Assembly: GCF_001421805.1 (NCBI RefSeq)
Contig: NZ_LMLC01000004.1
Coordinates: forward strand, 496,001 to 560,000
Direction of reading: 5' to 3'
From: Sphingomonas sp. Leaf34
GTDB taxonomy: Bacteria; Pseudomonadota; Alphaproteobacteria; Sphingomonadales; Sphingomonadaceae
DNA length: 64,000 nt
In this document: one piece after another, positions 14,435 to 23,027 of the stretch
Numbering within the stretch: the stretch's first letter is position 1
Layout: each line of letters starts with the position of its first letter
The notes under the pieces: generated by a model
Told to the model about the DNA's origin: nothing
Database searches by the model: none
The model's input: the letters and a program-made list of their open reading frames with translations, nothing else
Made by a program: the position numbers and the translations under genes

Positions 14435-15444
14435 CCGCCGGTGACGCTCATGTGACGTGCCACCGCGGGCCCCTCGCCCTGGCCGATGCGGAAGTCGTGC
14501 GCCTTCGGCTTGGCGAACAAGCCCGCGTCGATCGCGGCGTCGAGGCCGGCGGTGCCGCCGTCGCGCAGCGCCGCCTTGAGATCGACCTGGTCGTCATGAC
14601 CAAGGCACATGTACAGCTTGCCTTCAGTCGTCAGACGGACGCGATTGCAGCCGTCGCAGAAATTGGCGGTCAGCGGCGAGATCAGACCGAGCCGGGTGCG
14701 CGTGCCATCGACGTTCCAGTATCGCGCAGGGCCGCCGGTCTTGTGCGAATCGCGAGCCAGCATGAATTTCTGGCCGAGTTCGTCGAACACCTTGGTCAGC
14801 GGCAGGAAGCGGTCGGTGCGGTCCTCGTCGATCGCGCCGAGCGGCATCGTCTCGATCAGCGAGAGGTCGAAGCCCTCGTCACGACACCACGCCAGCATCG
14901 GCGCGATCTCGTCCTCGTTGAAGCCCTTGAGCGCGACCATATTGATCTTGATCGCAAGGCCAGCGTCGCGCGCGGCGTAGATCCCGCCGATCACCTGCGC
15001 GACGTCGCCGTGGCGGGTGATGTAGCGGAAGCGCTCGGGGTCGCGGCTGTCCATGCTGACGTTGACGCGGCGGATGCCAGCGTCGACCATCGCCTCGGCA
15101 TGCTGCGCCAGGCGCGTGCCGTTGGTGGTCATCGTCAGTTCTTCGAGGCCTGACCCGATATTGTGTCCAAGGCGCTGCACCAGTTCTGCAACATCGCGAC
15201 GGACCAGAGGCTCGCCACCGGAAAGACGGATCTTGGTGACGCCGCGCGCGATGAAGCGTTCGGCGATGATCGCGATCTCTTCGAGGCTCAGCAGCTTCGA
15301 CCGCGGCAGGAACGTCATCTGCTCGGCCATGCAGTAGCGACAGCGCAGGTCGCAGCGATCCGTCACGGAAATACGCAGATACTTGATCGTGCGACCATGC
15401 GTGTCCTGCAACGGTTTCTGTTTCAGGGCGGGCACCAACGTCAT
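14431..15444 (-). CDS. moaA: GTP 3',8-cyclase, molybdenum cofactor biosynthesis
   Basis: The protein has 337 aa. The radical SAM motif CDLRCRYC lies near residue 30; the C-terminal 4Fe-4S cluster cysteines are in NFCDGCNRVRLT and YMCLG; and the protein ends in GG, the C-terminal diglycine needed in MoaA. It converts GTP to the 8-cyclo intermediate of molybdopterin with MoaC. The frame is open upstream to 15570, but the conserved domain begins soon after ATG 15444; the extra residues look non-conserved. It is followed by nadK and divergent from the EAL gene. Confidence 0.95.
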   Translation of the reverse strand: MTLVPALKQKPLQDTHGRTIKYLRISVTDRCDLRCRYCMAEQMTFLPRSKLLSLEEIAIIAERFIARGVTKIRLSGGEPLVRRDVAELVQRLGHNIGSGLEELTMTTNGTRLAQHAEAMVDAGIRRVNVSMDSRDPERFRYITRHGDVAQVIGGIYAARDAGLAIKINMVALKGFNEDEIAPMLAWCRDEGFDLSLIETMPLGAIDEDRTDRFLPLTKVFDELGQKFMLARDSHKTGGPARYWNVDGTRTRLGLISPLTANFCDGCNRVRLTTEGKLYMCLGHDDQVDLKAALRDGGTAGLDAAIDAGLFAKPKAHDFRIGQGEGPAVARHMSVTGG

Positions 15445-15559
15445 CGCCTCAGAGCTAGGACCTGACTGTCCCGGGAACAAGGCCGGATCGGCTGGTAATG
15501 GATTGGCGGGGGGCGACTGGCTCGCTAGGCTCGCACCGATGGGGCAGGGTGCGACGGAT

Positions 15560-17242
15560 ATGGAAGACATGCAGACAGCAACGACGCTGTTCGCGGTATC
15601 GTTCCGTCAACGCGGTGAAATCGCGGAGATTTTGGCGTGTGCGGGGGCGAGTGTGGAATGGCATGCGCAGGTCCTGAGCGATGCCCAGGCGATCGAAAGC
15701 CGGTTTCTGGCGAGCGGTGCGGCGGTGGCGCTGATCGACGCGCGCGGGGCGCTCGAAGAGGGGCTGGCGGCGACGTTGGCGCTGGGCGGGCTAGTTGCGA
15801 CCAATGGTGCCGCGCTGCTGGTGCTGGTGTCGCGCGGCGATGTCGGCGCGGTCGGCGAGTTCTTCGATGCCGGCGCGACGCAATTTCTCACAAGCCCGGC
15901 GAGCGACGGCGAACTCGTCCAGGCGCTTCGGTTTGCCGGGCGTCACGCGGTTCGCACCGCGGGCAGTGCGATCGATCGGCGACGGATTCCCGGTGTGTCG
16001 CTGTACGATCGCGAGACCGGCGACGTCCGCCGCTGGATCGTCGGGCGGATCGCGACGGACCTGCCGGTCGCGGTGGTCCTGGTGTCGTTGTCGCGGCTTG
16101 ATATCGTCAACGCGGCGCATGGCCGGCCCGCGGTGGATGCGCTGATCGAGGCGGCGGTACGACGGACCGAGACGGTCGCGCATGCCGCGATCGGCGTCGA
16201 TTCGATCGTCGCGCGGCTCGGTGGGTCGGAGTTTGCGCTGGCGATCGAGGCATCGGGTGCAGCGGTGACGGCGGCGATCACGGCGCTCGACGCGGCGCTC
16301 GCGCGGCCGTTCCGGGTGGCGGACACGCGTGCGGTGCTCGGCTGCCGGTTCGGCGTGGCGCAGCGCCAGCCGGGCGACGATGCGGCGGCGTTGCTGCGCC
16401 GCGCCAGCGAAGCGCTGGCTGAGGCGAAAGCAAGCGACGGGTCGGTGCTGCACGTCGCGCTCCCCGATGGCGTCGCGCCGATCGATGCGCTCGCGATCGA
16501 CCTGCATCACGCGATCGAGCGCGACGAGATCGATCTGCGCTGGCAACCGCAGGTCGAGATTGCGAGCGGCAGAATCACTGGCGTCGAGGCGCTCGCGCGG
16601 TGGAACCACCGGACGCTGGGGCCCCTCGGCGCAGATACTCTGTTCGATGCCGCTGATCGCGCGGATCTGGGGATCGCGCTTTCGGATCATATTCAGCGAC
16701 TCGTCCTCGCGCGCGCCGTTGCGTGGCCCGAGGTGCTCGGCACGCTGAGGGTGTCGCTCAATTTGACCGCGGCGGATATCACGCGGCCGGGATTCGCGGC
16801 GCTGTTCCTTGCGCGGATCGACGAGAGCGGGTTTCCGCGCGGCCGCCTTACTGTCGAGATCACCGAAACCGGGCTGATCGAGGATCTCGCGGCGGCTTCG
16901 GCACTTCTGGCGGAGCTGCGCGGGGCGGGATGTCGCGTTGCGATCGACGATTTCGGGACGGGCTATTCGAGCCTCGCCTACCTCAAGTCGCTGCCGCTCG
17001 ACTATGTGAAGATCGACAAGTCGCTGGTGCGGGACATCGACGGCAGCGCGCGCGACCGCGTGGTGGTGGCGGGCGCGATCACGATGGCGCGCTCGCTCGG
17101 ATTGGCCGTGGTTGCCGAAGGCGTCGAGACGCCGTCGCAACTCGAATTGCTCGCCGCAGGGGGGTGCAGCCTGTATCAGGGGTTCCTGCTGTCCGAACCG
17201 GTGGGCGAGGCGGGGTTGCTCGATTTGATGGCGAGGGAATGA
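15560..17242 (+). CDS. c-di-GMP phosphodiesterase, receiver-like + degenerate GGDEF + EAL
   Basis: About 560 aa. Residues 1-130 resemble a degenerate response-regulator domain. Residues about 155-290 are GGDEF-like, but the signature is LGGSEF, so cyclase activity is unlikely. Residues about 310-550 are an intact EAL domain: VEALARWNH, VSLNLT, VEITETG, AIDDFGTGYSS, VKIDKSLV, AEGVET and YQGFLLSEP, giving all metal and catalytic residues. It should hydrolyse c-di-GMP, with the GGSEF part as a possible GTP sensor. ATG 15539 and 15569 are alternative starts. It is coupled to the next gene by overlap. Confidence 0.88.
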   Translation: MEDMQTATTLFAVSFRQRGEIAEILACAGASVEWHAQVLSDAQAIESRFLASGAAVALIDARGALEEGLAATLALGGLVATNGAALLVLVSRGDVGAVGEFFDAGATQFLTSPASDGELVQALRFAGRHAVRTAGSAIDRRRIPGVSLYDRETGDVRRWIVGRIATDLPVAVVLVSLSRLDIVNAAHGRPAVDALIEAAVRRTETVAHAAIGVDSIVARLGGSEFALAIEASGAAVTAAITALDAALARPFRVADTRAVLGCRFGVAQRQPGDDAAALLRRASEALAEAKASDGSVLHVALPDGVAPIDALAIDLHHAIERDEIDLRWQPQVEIASGRITGVEALARWNHRTLGPLGADTLFDAADRADLGIALSDHIQRLVLARAVAWPEVLGTLRVSLNLTAADITRPGFAALFLARIDESGFPRGRLTVEITETGLIEDLAAASALLAELRGAGCRVAIDDFGTGYSSLAYLKSLPLDYVKIDKSLVRDIDGSARDRVVVAGAITMARSLGLAVVAEGVETPSQLELLAAGGCSLYQGFLLSEPVGEAGLLDLMARE

Positions 17243-17661
17243 TGCAGGCGATGATCGTTCCCATTGCGCTGATGGCCGCCGCCGCGGTGGTGGCGCCCGC
17301 GCCTGCCGACATTGCGATCCGTCAAGCGATGGCGGCGAGCGCGGCGGGGTGGAATACGGGCGATCTCGCGCGGTTCATGGAGGTCTATGCCGACGATGCG
17401 GTGTTCGTAACGCCGAAGGGCTTGCTACGTGGCAAGCTGGCGATCGCCGACAAATACCGGTCTAGCTTCCGCGGTGTCGGCAATGCGCGCGGTACGCTGT
17501 CGTTCGCGTTCCTGGAGATGCGCGGGATCGATCCGCGTCACGCGATGCTGTTCGCACGCTGGACGCTGACGGGACCGTCGACGACCGAGTCGGGCATGAC
17601 GACATTGGTCTTCGAACGGCGCGGTGCAGCCTGGAAGATCATCGCCGATCACAGCAGTTGA
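17239..17661 (+). CDS. Secreted NTF2-like (DUF4440/SnoaL) protein
   Basis: The protein has 140 aa. The start overlaps the EAL gene stop (ATGATG). An N-terminal signal peptide (MIVPIALMAAAAVVAPAPA) is followed by the NTF2-like cone fold: IRQAMAASAAGWNTGDL, FMEVYADDAVFVTPKG, and a C-terminal TTLVFERRGAAWKIIADHSS. Members are small secreted ligand-binding or scaffold proteins, and some are enzymes. The substrate is unknown. Confidence 0.8.
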   Translation: MMQAMIVPIALMAAAAVVAPAPADIAIRQAMAASAAGWNTGDLARFMEVYADDAVFVTPKGLLRGKLAIADKYRSSFRGVGNARGTLSFAFLEMRGIDPRHAMLFARWTLTGPSTTESGMTTLVFERRGAAWKIIADHSS

Positions 17662-17666
17662 TTTGC

Positions 17667-17710
17667 CCCCGCCCGGGCGGGGCGTGGCGCTTCGTGCGCC
17701 CCGGGCGGGG
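17667..17710. terminator. Bidirectional G+C-rich terminator
   Basis: CCCCGCCCGGG (17667-17677) pairs with CCCGGGCGGGG (17700-17710), with a nested GGCGC/GCGCC stem between. It lies between converging genes. AATTTT follows on the plus strand, and the T-run on the minus strand is short. Confidence 0.7.
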
Positions 17711-17717
17711 AGAATTT

Positions 17718-18902
17718 TCAGTGCTGGCGGGTTGCGCCGGCGGCGCGGACGTCGGAGATCGTCGGGTAGCCGTTGACCGCCATCAGCAGATCGGCCTCCG
17801 CAAGTAGGCATTTCAAGACGTGCGCCGCCCCCGTCGCGCCGCCGAGTGCTAGCCCATATGCATAGGGCCGTCCCACCCCGACCGCCGTGGCCCCGAGCGC
17901 GAGTGCCTTCACCACGTCTGTGCCCGATCGCACGCCGGAATCGAACAGCACCGGCACGGAGCCCGACGCGGCGACGACGCCGGGCAGCAGGTCGATCGCG
18001 GCAATCCCGCCATTCGCCTGTCGCCCACCATGGTTCGAGCAGTAGATCGCGTCGGCGCCGGCATCGATCGCGCGGCGTGCATCATCGGGATGGCAGATCC
18101 CCTTCAGCACCAGCGGCAAGTTGGTGAGCGAGCGGAGCCACGGCATGTCCGCCCAGGTCAGCACTTTGCCGAACACCCCCCCCCAATGTCGCACCGCGAC
18201 CGCTAAATCCTCTTCGGGCGGGCGCTCGAGTGACGCGCGGAACACCGGATCGCTGAAATAATTGGCGAGGACATGGCCGCGCAACTGAGGGAAGTTCGCC
18301 ATGTTGAGGTCGCGCGGGCGCCAGCCGGTCACCCAGGTATCCAGCGTGACGACGATTGCCTTGTACCCGGCGGTCTCGGCACGGCGAATCAGGCTTTCGG
18401 TCAGCGCAGCGTTCTTCGGCGTGTAGAGCTGGAAGAAACCCGGTGTGTCGCCAAGCTGAGCGGCGACGTCCTCCAGCGGATCGTTCGACAGCGTCGACTG
18501 GCATAGCGGCACACCGGTCACCGCCGCCGCCCGCGCCGCCGCGAGATCGCCGTGGCCGTCCTGGGTGCAGATGCCGTTGATCCCGACGGGGGCCATGAAC
18601 AAGGGCGTCGGCAATGTCATGCCGAACAGGTCGACCGACACGTCGCGGCGGCTGCAATCTACCATCATCCGCGGCGTCATGCCCCAATGCGCGAATGCAT
18701 CGGCATTGTGGCGCTGGGTATGCTCGTCGCCGCACCCACCCTGGAGATATGCGAGCGTCGCGGGCGGTAATGCTGCCGACGCGCGTGCCTCCAGCGTGGC
18801 GAAATCAACCGGCATGCTCGGCACCACGCCGTTCAACCCGGCGAAGTAGATCGCGTTCTGGTAATCACCGAAATGGGACGCGTTCTTAGGGGGCACGGCC
18901 AT
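17718..18902 (-). CDS. FMN-dependent alpha-hydroxy-acid oxidase, lactate 2-monooxygenase-like
   Basis: The protein has 394 aa. The N-terminal HFGDYQNAIYFAGLNG is characteristic of the lactate 2-monooxygenase branch. FMN and active-site motifs follow in order: MAPVGINGI, FQLYTPKN, VVTLDTW, VLKGI (Lys), CSNHGGRQ (catalytic His and Arg), and DSGVRSGTDVVKALALGA. It would oxidise lactate or a related 2-hydroxy acid with O2. AGGAG fits ATG 18902 better than the adjacent ATG 18905. It is single and divergent from the oligopeptidase. The exact substrate cannot be read from sequence. Confidence 0.85.
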   Translation of the reverse strand: MAVPPKNASHFGDYQNAIYFAGLNGVVPSMPVDFATLEARASAALPPATLAYLQGGCGDEHTQRHNADAFAHWGMTPRMMVDCSRRDVSVDLFGMTLPTPLFMAPVGINGICTQDGHGDLAAARAAAVTGVPLCQSTLSNDPLEDVAAQLGDTPGFFQLYTPKNAALTESLIRRAETAGYKAIVVTLDTWVTGWRPRDLNMANFPQLRGHVLANYFSDPVFRASLERPPEEDLAVAVRHWGGVFGKVLTWADMPWLRSLTNLPLVLKGICHPDDARRAIDAGADAIYCSNHGGRQANGGIAAIDLLPGVVAASGSVPVLFDSGVRSGTDVVKALALGATAVGVGRPYAYGLALGGATGAAHVLKCLLAEADLLMAVNGYPTISDVRAAGATRQH

Positions 18903-18997
18903 CATCCTCTCCTATGTTTTGCGGGCCTTATACGGCGTGACCGGTGACGAAGTCATTCCTTGTGCCTAAGGATGCGCGACCGATTACAGAAAGTCCG

Positions 18998-21118
18998 ATG
19001 ATGTCCCTTCGCCTGCCGCTTCTTGCTTTTCTCGCGCTGTCGACGAGCGCCATCGCGCAGACGCCCGCCGCGGACCCGAATGCGTATCTCGAAGACATTC
19101 ACGGCGCGCGCGCGCTGGAAACGGTCAAGCGGTGGAACACGCAATCGCTCGCCGCGCTGGAGGCGAAACCCGGCTTTGCGCGCTACCGCCAGCGTGCACT
19201 CGATCTGTTGCAGGCGGATCGCCAGATTGCGACGCCCGATCAGATCCTCGGTGATCAGGTGCTCAACCTCTGGCAGGACAAGACGAACGTACGCGGCCTG
19301 TGGCGGATCGCGTCGCTGGCGTCGTTCACCGGCGGCAAGCCGGTGTGGCGGACGCTGATCGACGTCGATGCGCTGGGAAAGGCCGAGGGCAAGAGCTGGG
19401 TGTGGAAGGGCGCGACGTGTCGTTCGCCCTCGTACGATCGCTGCATGGTCGCGCTGTCGAACGGCGGCGGCGACGCGGTGGTCGAGCGCGAGTTCGATAT
19501 TCCCTCGGGCAAGTTCGTGACCGACGGTTTCGTCGTGCCGATGTTCAAGACCGGGGTGAACTGGGCCGGGCCGGACGCGCTGTATGTCGCGACCGATTTC
19601 GGCCCGGACAGCCTGACCACCTCCGGCCTGCCGCGCACTGCCAAGCTGTGGCGGCGCGGGACGCCGCTGACCGCCGCGACCGCCATCGCCAGCGCGGCGA
19701 AGAGCGATGTCGGGATCGATACGACGGTCTTCACCGAACGCGACCGGCGTTATGCGCTGGTGTCGCGCGACACCGATTTCTTCCATGCGAAGCGGAGTCA
19801 TGTCGCCGCCGATGGTCGGCTCGTGGCGACGCCGCTGCCCGACGATGCGGTGATCAACGCCGTGCTCGACGGCCGTCTGATCGCGACGCTATCGTCCGAC
19901 TGGCGCGGCATCCCCGCCGGCGCGGTGGTCGCCTATGCGATCGCCGACGTGCTCGCGGGGCGTGCTCCGACGATCGAGCGCGTGCTGGTGCCGACCGCGA
20001 CGCAGGCGGTAGAACAGGTCGATTCGAGCAAGTCGGTGCTGTGGGTGAAGATGCTCGACGACGTGTCGGGCCGGCTGGTGTCGCTGACGCGGGGCGCGGA
20101 TGGTGTCTGGACGCCCTCGGTTGCAGCGTTGCCGACCGCGTCGACGATCCATCTGGAGGCGACCGCCGGCAAGGACGATACGGCCTTTGCGCTGGTCGAG
20201 GGGTTCCTGAGCCCGCCCGCGCTCTACGCGGTCCGGCCGAACGCGTCGCCGACCGCGGTCGACACGCTGCCGGCGCGATTCGACGCCTCGACGATGCAGG
20301 TCGAGCAGCGGTTCGCGACGTCGAAGGACGGGACGAAGATCCCGTATTTCCTTGTCCGCAAGAAAGGGACGCCAGGATCCGGGGCGGGTCCGGTGCCGGC
20401 GCTCGTCCACGCCTATGGCGGGTTCCGCAATGCGCAGACGCCGACCTATCTGGTCGACCAGCCCTATCGGTCGGGCCCGGCGGGGCTGTTCTGGGTCGAG
20501 GAGGGCAATGCGTTCGTGCTCGCCAACATTCGCGGCGGTGGCGAGTACGGCCCGCGCTGGCATCAGGCGACGTTGCGCGAGAACCGGCAAAAGGCGTATG
20601 ACGATCTCCACGCGGTCGGCGACGATCTGGTGCGGACGGGCGTCAGCGCCAAGCGCAAGATCGCCGTGTCGGGCCGGTCGAACGGCGGCCTGCTGGTCGG
20701 CGTCGCGATGGAGCAGCGACCCGATCTCTACGGCGCGATCGTGATGGGGTCGCCGTTGCTCGACATGAAGACCTACTCGCACCTGTCGGCGGGCGCATCG
20801 TGGATGGGCGAATATGGCGACCCCGACAAACCTTCCGACTGGGCGTTCATCTCGCGCTATTCGCCGTACCAGAATTTGAAGCGCGGCGTGAAATACCCGG
20901 TGCCGTTCATCTATACCTCGACCGAAGACGACCGCGTCCATCCCGGCCATGCGCGCAAGTTCGCGGCGCGGCTGGAGGCGTATGGCGACCCGTTCTTCTA
21001 TTACGAGAACCCCGAAGGCGGCCACGCCGCCGGCGCCGACCGAATCGAGGACGCCAAGCGCGCCGCACTCGTCACCGTCTATCTCAACACGCAGCTCGGC
21101 ACCGCGCCGCAGCGCTGA
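18998..21118 (+). CDS. Secreted prolyl oligopeptidase (S9A)
   Basis: The protein has 706 aa. A signal peptide (LRLPLLAFLALSTSAIAQ) precedes a beta-propeller region and a C-terminal alpha/beta hydrolase. The catalytic Ser is in SGRSNGGLLVG, Asp in TEDDRVHPGHA, and His in PEGGHAAGAD; GGGEYG and HAYGGFR are also typical. It cleaves short peptides after Pro in the periplasm. It is followed 13 bases later by another secreted peptidase-type gene, so the pair is probably an operon for peptide use. Confidence 0.9.
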   Translation: MMSLRLPLLAFLALSTSAIAQTPAADPNAYLEDIHGARALETVKRWNTQSLAALEAKPGFARYRQRALDLLQADRQIATPDQILGDQVLNLWQDKTNVRGLWRIASLASFTGGKPVWRTLIDVDALGKAEGKSWVWKGATCRSPSYDRCMVALSNGGGDAVVEREFDIPSGKFVTDGFVVPMFKTGVNWAGPDALYVATDFGPDSLTTSGLPRTAKLWRRGTPLTAATAIASAAKSDVGIDTTVFTERDRRYALVSRDTDFFHAKRSHVAADGRLVATPLPDDAVINAVLDGRLIATLSSDWRGIPAGAVVAYAIADVLAGRAPTIERVLVPTATQAVEQVDSSKSVLWVKMLDDVSGRLVSLTRGADGVWTPSVAALPTASTIHLEATAGKDDTAFALVEGFLSPPALYAVRPNASPTAVDTLPARFDASTMQVEQRFATSKDGTKIPYFLVRKKGTPGSGAGPVPALVHAYGGFRNAQTPTYLVDQPYRSGPAGLFWVEEGNAFVLANIRGGGEYGPRWHQATLRENRQKAYDDLHAVGDDLVRTGVSAKRKIAVSGRSNGGLLVGVAMEQRPDLYGAIVMGSPLLDMKTYSHLSAGASWMGEYGDPDKPSDWAFISRYSPYQNLKRGVKYPVPFIYTSTEDDRVHPGHARKFAARLEAYGDPFFYYENPEGGHAAGADRIEDAKRAALVTVYLNTQLGTAPQR

Positions 21119-21131
21119 TCGTCAGGACCTC

Positions 21132-22913
21132 ATGATGCGTAATTTCCGTCTGCTGTTGGGCGCCGCGATCCTGGCGCTCCCCCTATTCTCGATCCCTGCG
21201 CCCGCGCTGGCCGCGCAGACCGAGGCCAGCGCGTTCGCGTCGATGTCGAAGCGCTATGTCGATGGCCTCGCCCGGCTCAATCCGTCGTCGGCGACCGCGC
21301 TCGGCGATCACCGGTACGATACGCAGGTGACCGACATGTCCGCCGCAGGGCGTGCCAAGCGCGCGGCGTTTTCGAAGGCGATGCTGGCGGATCTCGGGCG
21401 CATCGACCGGAAAGCCCTGCCGCGCGAGGAGCAGGTCGATGCGGCGCTGCTCGACAATGCGCTGCGCTACGACATCTGGGATAGCGAGACGCTCGGCGGC
21501 TGGGCGTGGGATCCGCAGGTCTACAACGACATCGCGGGAAGCTCGCTCTACGCGCTGGCCGCACGCGATTTCGCGCCGTGGCCGCAGCGGCTGAAGGCGG
21601 CGACCGCACGGATGGAGGCGCTGCCTGCGTTGCTGGCGCAGGCGCGCTCCAACATCGTGTTCGCGCGCGTGCCTTCGATCTACGCGACGACGGTGGCGAA
21701 GCAGAACAGCGGCATCGTCGACATCGCCGAGAGCATGCTCGCGCCGCACAAGACCGAGCTGTCGGCAGCGGATGCCAAGCGGTTCGACGCGGCGCTCGCC
21801 ACACTGAAGGCGGCGGTGGCCGAGCATCAGACTTGGCTCGACAAGACGCTGGTGCCGGGCGCGAAGGGCGATTTCCGCCTGGGCGCGGCGCTGTACGACA
21901 CAAAGCTCGGGTTCGCGCTGCAGTCGGACCTGACACGGGCAGAGATCAAGCGCCGTGCGCAGGCGGCTATCGTCGACACGCGCGCGCAGATGTACGCGAT
22001 CGCCCGGCAGATCTTCGGCGCCAAGCCCGGTGCGCTGCTGCTCCCCGACACGCCGTCAGACGCGCAGCAACAGGCCGCGATCCAAATGGCACTCGAACTG
22101 ACCTACGCCAGACGGCCTGCGCGCGACGGCATGATCGACGCCTCGACCAAGGCGTTGGCGCAGGCGACCGCGTTCGTCCGCGACAAGGGGCTGGTCGGGA
22201 TGCCCGATGGCCCCGTGAAGATCATCACGATGCCGAAGTTCCAGCAGGGCGTCGCGGTGGCGTATTGCGATTCACCGGGACCGCTGGAGAAGAACCTCGG
22301 CACGTTCTTCGCCGTCTCGCCGGTTCCCGACGACTGGACCGAGGCGCAGGCGACGTCGTTTCTCAGCGAATATAACGACTACATGATCCACGATCTGGCG
22401 GTGCACGAGGCGATGCCGGGGCATTATCTCCAGCTCGCGCATGCCAACGCGACACAGTCGACGCTGCGCGCGGTGCTCGGCTCGGGGCCGTTCATCGAGG
22501 GCTGGGCGGTGTACGCCGAGGGGATGATGGCAGACGAGGGCTATCTGAACGGCGATCCGCTGTTCAAGCTGACCGTGCTCAAGATGCGGCTACGGTCGAT
22601 CGCGAACTCGCTGCTCGATATCGGTATTCATACCGAGGGCATGACGCGCGACCAGGCGATGCAGCTGATGACGCACACTGCCTTCCAGCAGGAGCGCGAG
22701 GCGGCGGGCAAATGGGTCCGCGCCTCGCTCGGCTCGACGCAGCTGTTGAGCTATTTCACCGGCTATTCGGAGCATATGGCGCTGCGCGACGAGGCCAAGA
22801 AACGGCAGGGCGCGGGTTTCGACCTGAAGCGCTATAACGACGCGCTGCTCGCGCATGGTTCGCCGCCGGTCCGCTATATCCGCGAACTGCTGCTCGACCT
22901 GCCGATCGGGTAG
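21132..22913 (+). CDS. Secreted DUF885 family protein, putative metallopeptidase
   Basis: The protein has 593 aa. A signal peptide (RLLLGAAILALPLFSIPAPALA) is followed by a long helical domain with the DUF885 hallmark VHEAMPGHYLQLAHAN, which resembles a zinc-binding HE..H site, and later EGWAVYAEGMM and NSLLDIGIHTEGMTRDQA. These proteins are carboxypeptidase-like helical-barrel enzymes related to M32 peptidases, mostly untested. AGGA lies upstream of ATG 21132. The operon context with the oligopeptidase supports peptide degradation in the periplasm. Confidence 0.85.
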   Translation: MMRNFRLLLGAAILALPLFSIPAPALAAQTEASAFASMSKRYVDGLARLNPSSATALGDHRYDTQVTDMSAAGRAKRAAFSKAMLADLGRIDRKALPREEQVDAALLDNALRYDIWDSETLGGWAWDPQVYNDIAGSSLYALAARDFAPWPQRLKAATARMEALPALLAQARSNIVFARVPSIYATTVAKQNSGIVDIAESMLAPHKTELSAADAKRFDAALATLKAAVAEHQTWLDKTLVPGAKGDFRLGAALYDTKLGFALQSDLTRAEIKRRAQAAIVDTRAQMYAIARQIFGAKPGALLLPDTPSDAQQQAAIQMALELTYARRPARDGMIDASTKALAQATAFVRDKGLVGMPDGPVKIITMPKFQQGVAVAYCDSPGPLEKNLGTFFAVSPVPDDWTEAQATSFLSEYNDYMIHDLAVHEAMPGHYLQLAHANATQSTLRAVLGSGPFIEGWAVYAEGMMADEGYLNGDPLFKLTVLKMRLRSIANSLLDIGIHTEGMTRDQAMQLMTHTAFQQEREAAGKWVRASLGSTQLLSYFTGYSEHMALRDEAKKRQGAGFDLKRYNDALLAHGSPPVRYIRELLLDLPIG

Positions 22914-22982
22914 CGTTGGTCGCTTGACCGGGTTTGCGAATGCTGTGACGCTGCGCCGATAAGAAACCATCGGAGAGGTGTC

Positions 22983-23027
22983 GTGGCGGCAGGATATGAT
23001 CTGCGCGGTATGCGGTCGCGGCGTTGA
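22983..23027 (+). other. Possible leader mini-ORF before the CoA-transferase gene
   Basis: GTG behind GGAGAGG opens a 14-codon frame (VAAGYDLRGMRSRR) whose TGA overlaps the TTG start of the next gene. The TTG itself lacks a ribosome site, so translation of the mini-ORF may be what delivers ribosomes to it. It is equally possible that a different start is used. Confidence 0.3.

Noticed and set aside
15791..17140. Long minus-strand frame opposite the EAL gene
   Set aside because: It is the Arg/Asp-rich antisense shadow of a well-supported gene; the same applies to 19889-21025 (minus), 25402-26622 (plus), 32172-33812 (minus) and 37909-39858 (plus).
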